From the NCBI RefSeq assembly GCF_022844445.1, contig NZ_JALHLS010000008.1:62001-126000 (forward strand): a stretch of 64,000 nucleotides of DNA, written 5' to 3'. This document shows, one piece after another, positions 59,507 through 64,000 of this stretch. How positions within the stretch are numbered: the first letter of the stretch is position 1; every line of letters starts with the position of its first letter. A model generated the notes under the pieces. That model saw nothing but the letters and a program-made list of their open reading frames with translations, searched no databases and had not been told where the DNA came from. The DNA is from Hyphomonas sp. (lineage in GTDB: Bacteria > Pseudomonadota > Alphaproteobacteria > Caulobacterales > Hyphomonadaceae). Position numbers and translations under genes: made by a program.

Positions 59507-60493
59507 ATGGACATCGCGCTCGCCACGCTCCTGTCGCCGATTGTCCTTTTCTTTCTGCTTGGCCTCGGGGCAGCGCTTCTCAAGTCCCAGATGACGATCC
59601 CGGAGGCCTTCGCGAAAGGCCTTGCGATCTACCTGATGATGTCGATCGGCCTGAAAGGCGGCGTGGCCATCTCCGAGGGTGATCTGGGCTGGGATGCCGG
59701 CTTCGTGATGATCTCGGCTGTCGCGCTGTCCTTCCTCCTGCCGGTCATCGCCTACGGCCTCCTGCGCTTCACCACACGCCTCGGCGCCGTCGATGCCGCC
59801 GCCACCGCCGCGCATTACGGCTCCATTTCCATCGTCACCTTCGTCGCCGCCGGCCAGGCCATCGCGGCCGCCGGCCTCGAAACCTCGGGCTACCTTGTCG
59901 CTGTCGCTGCGCTGATGGAAGTGCCCGCGATCATCTCGGCACTGATCATCGCACATCGCAGCCCCGGCAGCCAGGAAAGCGTTGCTGGATCGGACCGGGG
60001 CGAGCTTGCCCGTGAGGTAATGCTCAATGCGTCGGTCGTCGTGCTGATAGGTTCACTGATCATCGGCTGGATCAGCGGCGAGAAGGGCATGAAGACCATT
60101 GCGCCCTTTTTTGTGGAGCCCTTCCAGGGCGTGCTCTGCCTTTTCCTGCTGGATATGGGCCTCTCCGCCGGCCGCGGCCTGCGCAATGGCTGGCGCCAGC
60201 TTGGTCCGGGAACGATTGCCTTTGGGATTTATATGCCGCTTATCTCCGGCCTGCTGGCGGCCGGCGTGGCGGCGCTCAATGGCATGGGCACCGGCGATGC
60301 AGCGCTGCTTATCACGCTGGCGGCGTCGGCGTCCTACATCGCCGTGCCTGCCGCCATGCGCCTAGCCCTTCCGAAAGCACGGCCCTCTATCTATCTCACG
60401 CTCTCGCTCGGCATTACATTCCCGTTCAATCTCATCCTTGGCCTGCCGCTCTATATCTGGCTGGCAAGAGCTATAACGCCCGGAGCCGCTTGA
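59507..60493 (+). CDS. sbtA: SbtA-type sodium-dependent bicarbonate transporter
   Basis: A 328-residue membrane protein of the SbtA family (PF05982), with about ten helices. Typical segments are GLAIYLMMSIGLKGGVAISEG near residue 40, AAHYGSISIVTFVAAGQAI near 105 and YLVAVAALMEVPAIISALII near 128, and a second repeat has FQGVLCLFLLDMGLSAGRGL. SbtA imports HCO3- with Na+ in cyanobacteria; in heterotrophs it may feed carboxylases. SbtB follows after three bases. The upstream LysR gene probably regulates it (inference from shared boxes). Confidence 0.92.
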   Translation: MDIALATLLSPIVLFFLLGLGAALLKSQMTIPEAFAKGLAIYLMMSIGLKGGVAISEGDLGWDAGFVMISAVALSFLLPVIAYGLLRFTTRLGAVDAAATAAHYGSISIVTFVAAGQAIAAAGLETSGYLVAVAALMEVPAIISALIIAHRSPGSQESVAGSDRGELAREVMLNASVVVLIGSLIIGWISGEKGMKTIAPFFVEPFQGVLCLFLLDMGLSAGRGLRNGWRQLGPGTIAFGIYMPLISGLLAAGVAALNGMGTGDAALLITLAASASYIAVPAAMRLALPKARPSIYLTLSLGITFPFNLILGLPLYIWLARAITPGAA

Positions 60494-60496
60494 TAC

Positions 60497-60802
60497 ATGC
60501 ACACGCGCCATCGCCTTGAACTGTTCATCGAGCGCATGGCCGCGCCGCGCGCCTCCAAAATCCTCGAGGCGTCCGGCCTCACCGGCTACACGATCCTGCC
60601 GGCCATCTCCGGCTTCGGCGGCAAGACACGGTGGAGCCGTGATACGGACATGTCCGCTTCGAGCGACATGGTGGTCATTATTTCAATTGGCGCTGATGCG
60701 CAGGTCCAGGCCGCACTTTCAGAGCTCGAACGGCTGCTCGGCAGCCATATCGGTGTCTTGAGCGTCGCAGAGGTGAAGGTCCTCCGGCCGGACCGCTTCT
60801 AG
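60497..60802 (+). CDS. sbtB: SbtB-like PII family protein
   Basis: A 101-residue PII-like protein. The ferredoxin-like core has RLELFIERMAAPRASKILEA and SDMVVIISIGADAQVQAALSELERLLG. The T-loop region is GFGGKTRWSRDTDMSASSD, and the C-terminal strand is GVLSVAEVKVLRPDRF. Cyanobacterial SbtB binds cAMP or adenosine nucleotides and blocks SbtA; its C-terminal CGPxGC redox loop is absent here. The start is three bases after sbtA, so the two are co-translated. Confidence 0.88.
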   Translation: MHTRHRLELFIERMAAPRASKILEASGLTGYTILPAISGFGGKTRWSRDTDMSASSDMVVIISIGADAQVQAALSELERLLGSHIGVLSVAEVKVLRPDRF

Positions 60803-60819
60803 TTCCGCCCGAAGGCTAA

Positions 60820-60847
60820 AGCGCCGCCCCGTTTCCGGAGCGGCGCT
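60820..60847. terminator. Hairpin between the convergent sbtB and zf-TFIIB-like genes
   Basis: AGCGCCGC (60820-60827) pairs with GCGGCGCT (60840-60847) around a 12-base loop. No U-tract is clear on either side, so termination is plausible but not certain. It lies 17 bases past the sbtB stop and eight before the stop of the minus-strand gene. Confidence 0.55.
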
Positions 60848-60854
60848 CAGCCAT

Positions 60855-61127
60855 TCAGAAGTCGAACAGGTCCAGCAGCCTGGACTTGCGATCCATCCGC
60901 CCGCGGCGGGACGGGCCGTCATCGTCAAACTCATCCTGGTCCTGGCGCAGGCGCGCGCGCGAGGGGATTTCCTGTGCGGCATCCTCGCGGATGATCTCGA
61001 TCAGCTTTTCGAGTTCGCCCCGGTCGAGCCAGACGCCGCCCGTGGTCGGGCAGACGTCGATCTCGATGCCGTAGCGGCGGACAGTACGCATTGGGGCGCC
61101 GTCAATCGGCGATGTATGCAATGGCAT
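60855..61127 (-). CDS. zf-TFIIB-like protein with most zinc ligands lost
   Basis: A 90-residue protein. YGIEIDVCPTTGGVWLDRGELEKLI is the familiar C-terminal half of zf-TFIIB domains (normally CPxCxGVWLDrGEL). The first CxxC is replaced by HTSPIDGAP and the second keeps one Cys (CPTT). So zinc binding is unlikely. The rest is charged (DEFDDDGPSRRGRMDRKSR). The ATG at 61127 has a G-rich site upstream. It follows the DUF465 gene by two bases, so the pair is one unit. Role unknown. Confidence 0.82.
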   Translation of the reverse strand: MPLHTSPIDGAPMRTVRRYGIEIDVCPTTGGVWLDRGELEKLIEIIREDAAQEIPSRARLRQDQDEFDDDGPSRRGRMDRKSRLLDLFDF

Positions 61128-61129
61128 GG

Positions 61130-61375
61130 TCAGTGCCCCCCGCCGATTTGCGCCGGAGCTGCTGCCGCCGGTGACCATCGCTTCGGACGGGCGGCCGTGC
61201 TGCGCATCCGCTTCTGCCGTATCGCTTCACGGATGCGCTCGCGATAGACGAGGCGCAGCTTCTTCAGCGAGGTGATATAGAGCGTGTCAGGCGAAGGCGC
61301 TTTCAGGGCGTCCTCGATCCGGCGCTCGATGGCGGCATGGCGCTGGGCCAAGGCGTGGATGTAGTTGGATGACAT
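61130..61375 (-). CDS. DUF465/YdcH family small protein
   Basis: An 81-residue protein starting MSSNYIHALAQRHAAIERRI. The helical stretch HAAIERRIEDALKAPSPDTL followed by SLKKLRLVYRERIREAIR matches DUF465 (YdcH), small coiled-coil proteins common in alphaproteobacteria. The start at 61375 has GAGGAG seven bases upstream. It is preceded by a candidate leader RNA (61441-61528). Function unknown. Confidence 0.85.
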   Translation of the reverse strand: MSSNYIHALAQRHAAIERRIEDALKAPSPDTLYITSLKKLRLVYRERIREAIRQKRMRSTAARPKRWSPAAAAPAQIGGGH

Positions 61376-61440
61376 GGCATACTCCTCTTGCTTGGTTTCG
61401 GGAGTTGCGATGCGGGTTGTCGGGCAATGTCTGCACTGAG

Positions 61441-61528
61441 CCGGCACCGGGTTGTCTCCCGGTGCGGTCCGACATCGCAGGCGCCTCCCTCGAGGGAGCG
61501 CCGCCTGCCAGAGGGGCCCGGTCCGCAC
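61441..61528 (-). promoter_or_regulatory. Second copy of the candidate cis-regulatory RNA, before the DUF465 gene
   Basis: On the minus strand GTGCGG, ACCGGGCCCCTCTGGCA, stem-loop, TGCGATGTCGGA, CCGCAC. The outer GTGCGG (minus-strand copy of 61523-61528) and CCGCAC (61462-61467) close the element. Stem arms GCAGGCG (61477-61483) and CGCCTGC (61502-61508) bracket an inner CTCCCT/AGGGAG helix. Just downstream GCACCGGG and CCCGGTGC (about 61443-61465) form an eight-base hairpin that shares GCAC with the outer stem, so the two cannot form together. This is the layout of an RNA switch with an expression platform. Confidence 0.78.
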
Positions 61529-61717
61529 ACGGAGTAATTGGCGGCGGCGCCCCCGCATTGCAAGCGACAGCCATACTGGAAAGGCCGACTTCATCTAAAC
61601 TTAATGTCCACTTCGCCCGGGAGGGTGACGGCGCACTGTTCTCCAAGCGGGCTCCTGCGTCGCCCAGGTTTGCAGAAGCCCCCCTTGCGCTGGAAACTCC
61701 AGTGGTTAGGCAGGCGC

Positions 61718-62806
61718 ATGCCCTACACGCTCTCAGCCTTGAACGATCTCCTCCGCAGCCCCTTCGACGAGATTATTGACGTTCGCTCGCCGGGCGAGTT
61801 TGCCGAAGACCACGTGCCCGGGGCCATCAACCTGCCGGTTCTGGACGACGAAGAGCGCGCCCGCGTGGGCACGATCTACAAGCAGGAGAGCGCATTCCTC
61901 GCCCGCAAAGTGGGCGGCGCGCTGGTGGCCAGGCGGGCCGGTGCGAACATCGAGGCGCACCTCCTGGACAGGCCCGGCAGCTACCGGCCCCTGGTCTACT
62001 GCTGGCGGGGCGGCATGCGGTCCGGCGCCTTCGCGACCATCCTGAAACAGATCGGCTGGCGGGCCGAAACGCTGGAGGGTGGCTACAAGTCCTTCCGCCG
62101 TCTTGTTGTCGACTTGCTGCACCGGCCCCGCGAGGCGGGCGAAAGCCTCACCGGTCCGATCGTGGTCCTCGACGGCAATACCGGAACCGCCAAGACCGAA
62201 ATTCTGCAAAAACTCGCGGGCCACGGCGCTCAGGTGCTCGACCTTGAAAGCCTTGCCGGACACCGGGGCTCGCTGTTCGGCGCGCTCGCTGCGCAACAAC
62301 CGTCCCAGAAAGCGCTGGAGAGCGCCCTTGCCCTGAAGATCGTGGCCTTTGATCCGTCCCGCCCGGTCTTTGTGGAAGCCGAATCGAGCCGGATCGGCCA
62401 GCTGACCTTGCCGCGCACGATCTGGGAAAACATGCGCCGCGCCCCGAGGATCCGGATCGAAGCGACGCTGACTGCGCGCGGCGCCTATCTCGCCCGGGCT
62501 TACGTCGACGTTGCGGCGGACCCGGAGCGGCTGATCCGGACCATTGACCAGCTGCGGCCCTATCATGCGGCCGACCGGATTGCGGAATGGCATGGCCTTG
62601 CCGCCGCCGGGCGCACCGAAGAACTGGCCAGGGAGATAGCCGCACATCACTACGATCCTAAATACGCCCGTCAGCGTGCCCGCGATACGGAGCCCGAACT
62701 GGGAACGATCCGCCTGACAGACTTTTCGGTACCGGATCTGGAGCGTGCAGCAGCCGAGATCATCAAGCTGACAGAGCGCGGGACTGCGCCGCTCAGGTCA
62801 CCCTGA
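61718..62806 (+). CDS. selU: tRNA 2-selenouridine synthase
   Basis: A 362-residue protein. The N-terminal rhodanese domain has DVRSPGEFAEDHVPGAIN and active-site Cys in VYCWRGGMRSGAFA. The C-terminal P-loop domain has VVLDGNTGTAKTEIL as Walker A. SelU (MnmH) exchanges sulfur for selenium at U34 of certain tRNAs using selenophosphate. Start ATG 61718 (MPYTLSALNDLL) gives the usual length. It faces the SelD fusion gene and overlaps its 3' end by 14 bases; SelD makes the substrate of this enzyme. Confidence 0.94.
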   Translation: MPYTLSALNDLLRSPFDEIIDVRSPGEFAEDHVPGAINLPVLDDEERARVGTIYKQESAFLARKVGGALVARRAGANIEAHLLDRPGSYRPLVYCWRGGMRSGAFATILKQIGWRAETLEGGYKSFRRLVVDLLHRPREAGESLTGPIVVLDGNTGTAKTEILQKLAGHGAQVLDLESLAGHRGSLFGALAAQQPSQKALESALALKIVAFDPSRPVFVEAESSRIGQLTLPRTIWENMRRAPRIRIEATLTARGAYLARAYVDVAADPERLIRTIDQLRPYHAADRIAEWHGLAAAGRTEELAREIAAHHYDPKYARQRARDTEPELGTIRLTDFSVPDLERAAAEIIKLTERGTAPLRSP

Positions 62807-64000
62807 TCGCAGGCGTTCCCTCGGTGACCGTGCCAATCACCCAGCCGGTTTCTCCGGCTGCCGCCAGTTGATCCAGCACGCCCGGCACAAGCGCTTCCGG
62901 CAAAGCGGCCAGAAGCCCGCCGGCTGTCTGGGGATCGTAAAGCAGGTCACTGGCCGCCGAAGCAGGTCGCGTGATCCGTCCGTCCAGGGATGAATTGGAC
63001 AGCCAGATCGAAGAGCGCACGCCTTGTCCTGCCAGCCATTCTGCGCCGGGCATCATGGGAACGGCCGACAGAGATACCTCGGCTGCTGCGCCGGAGGCTT
63101 CCAGAATGCTCATCAGGTGCCCAGCGAGGCCGAAGCCGGTCACGTCGGTCATCGCGTGCGCGGCGGGGGCCAGGATGCGCGAGGCGGCTGTGAGCGGGCG
63201 CTGCATGATTTCCAATGCCTGACGCACTTCGTCGCCGCGCGCGGCGCCGCGCATGTCGCCGGCGAGGATGACGCCGGAGCCAATCGGCTTGGTCAGGACG
63301 AGCACGTCACCCGGTCGGGCGCCGTCAAGTCCGATTGCGGCCCCCTCCAATAACCCGGTCACGGACAGACCCACCGTTAACTCACGCCCCATGCTGGTGT
63401 GTCCGCCGACGAGATCGGCGCCCGTGTCGCGCAGCACGTCGCTCACGGCGGCAGTGACCTCGCCCACCGTTGCCGCCTGCATCGCCTCGCTCATGCGCGG
63501 TATGATCAGCGACAGGAGCGCGGACTGCGGTAGTGCGCCCATCGCCCAGATATCCCCGAGCGCGTGGACGGCGGTGATCCGGCCCATCAGATACGGGTCT
63601 TCGATGAAGGCGCGCAGGTGATCGGTCGTGAACACCTGGAGCTGCCCGCCGGTGCGCAGCACTGCGCTGTCATCGCCGCGACCGCGCACCGTATCGTCCC
63701 GCTGGGCGGGGGCGATATCCTTCAGTGCAGCATTCAGGCTGGAGCGTCCGACCTTCGCGCCGCACCCGCCGCAGAGCCTGTCCTGCGGCGCGCCGCCCAC
63801 CTCGTCCAGCGCCCGCTCGGCCGGCGGCTCAGGCGCGCGCATAACCGGCAGGTCATTCAGCCGCGCCATGAAGGTCCGGTCGATATGGTCCTTGAGCGAC
63901 CAGACCCGGCGGCCTGACAGCGCGAAGAGGTGCTTGTGCCCGATGGCAGACTTGTCGCCCATCGAGATCAGTTTCAGGTAATCCGCTTGCGGATGATATT
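62793..64000 (-). CDS. selD: Pyridine-nucleotide oxidoreductase-SelD fusion, N-terminal part beyond the window
   Basis: The frame is open to the window edge. The first visible residues (HPQADYLKLISMGDKSAIGH, then KHLFALSGRRVWSLKDHIDR) match the end of a NADH-dehydrogenase-type FAD domain. From about 63780 it is selenophosphate synthetase: LCGGCGAKV holds the catalytic Cys (Sec in some organisms), then GRGDDSAVL, TTDHLRAFIEDPYLMGRITAVHAL, GGHTS, TDVTGFGLAGHLM and YDPQTAGGLL. SelD makes selenophosphate from selenide and ATP. Fusion to a flavin domain is known in a subset of bacteria and may supply selenide (inference). Its 5' end lies outside. Confidence 0.93.
   Translation of the reverse strand, partial: YHPQADYLKLISMGDKSAIGHKHLFALSGRRVWSLKDHIDRTFMARLNDLPVMRAPEPPAERALDEVGGAPQDRLCGGCGAKVGRSSLNAALKDIAPAQRDDTVRGRGDDSAVLRTGGQLQVFTTDHLRAFIEDPYLMGRITAVHALGDIWAMGALPQSALLSLIIPRMSEAMQAATVGEVTAAVSDVLRDTGADLVGGHTSMGRELTVGLSVTGLLEGAAIGLDGARPGDVLVLTKPIGSGVILAGDMRGAARGDEVRQALEIMQRPLTAASRILAPAAHAMTDVTGFGLAGHLMSILEASGAAAEVSLSAVPMMPGAEWLAGQGVRSSIWLSNSSLDGRITRPASAASDLLYDPQTAGGLLAALPEALVPGVLDQLAAAGETGWVIGTVTEGTPAIRVT

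Overview
The window is about 64 kb of high-GC, gene-dense DNA from an alphaproteobacterium. The best fit is Hyphomonadaceae or a close relative (inference). Support comes from alphaproteobacterial marker families (MucR/Ros regulator, DUF1491, DUF2336, a PAS_5-type protein, a YdcH/DUF465 protein), from the purF-cvpA-radA-mlaF-mlaE-alr block, and from an OxyR-like regulator. I see no rRNA, tRNA, CRISPR array, insertion sequence or prophage, so this looks like chromosome backbone with small accessory insertions.

Layout. 1-6.4 kb: an ECF sigma factor cut by the window edge, a decayed gene, a MATE exporter, an HU protein and several oxidoreductases. 6.4-17.9 kb, minus strand: purF, cvpA, radA, mlaF, mlaE and alr. 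This block is interrupted by a lipoprotein gene and an erythromycin-esterase-like gene, and by an acyltransferase/flavoprotein/GST patch that carries a decayed second copy of the flavoprotein 3' end. 17.9-23.2 kb: an MFS exporter, a beta-lactamase-fold lipoprotein, a winged-helix regulator and a DUF2336 protein. 23.3-31.3 kb: one tightly overlapped ten-gene operon for a Mrp-type cation/proton antiporter, in the gene order of the Mbh hydrogenase module and with three antiporter-like subunits. 31.4-41 kb: a MucR-like regulator, a PAS protein, SufE, a histidine kinase, a glycosyltransferase, a frameshifted small gene, RF3 and a PAN-domain protein. 41-51.5 kb: an Uup-like ABC-F ATPase, a thioesterase, RNA-modifying enzymes, a thiolase, an alpha/beta-hydrolase remnant, a tandem retropepsin-like protein and a strongly divergent PEP-carboxylase-like protein. 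51.6-64 kb: a two-component system, TerC and a YbhL/BI-1 protein (each with a candidate leader RNA), an OxyR-like regulator beside sbtAB, a DUF465/zf-TFIIB pair, tRNA 2-selenouridine synthase, and an oxidoreductase-SelD fusion that runs off the end.

How the parts may work together. The Mrp operon should exchange Na+ (or another cation) for H+ across the inner membrane. The LysR gene and sbtA are each preceded by an ATAG-N7-CTAT palindrome, which suggests one regulator controls itself and sodium-dependent bicarbonate uptake (SbtA with its PII-like partner SbtB). SelU and SelD together are enough for selenouridine in tRNA; no selenoprotein machinery is visible here. The most interesting non-coding signal is a conserved, covarying RNA element found twice on the minus strand. 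One copy precedes terC and the other precedes the DUF465 gene. Each sits beside an alternative or Shine-Dalgarno-masking hairpin, as expected for a cis-regulatory RNA.
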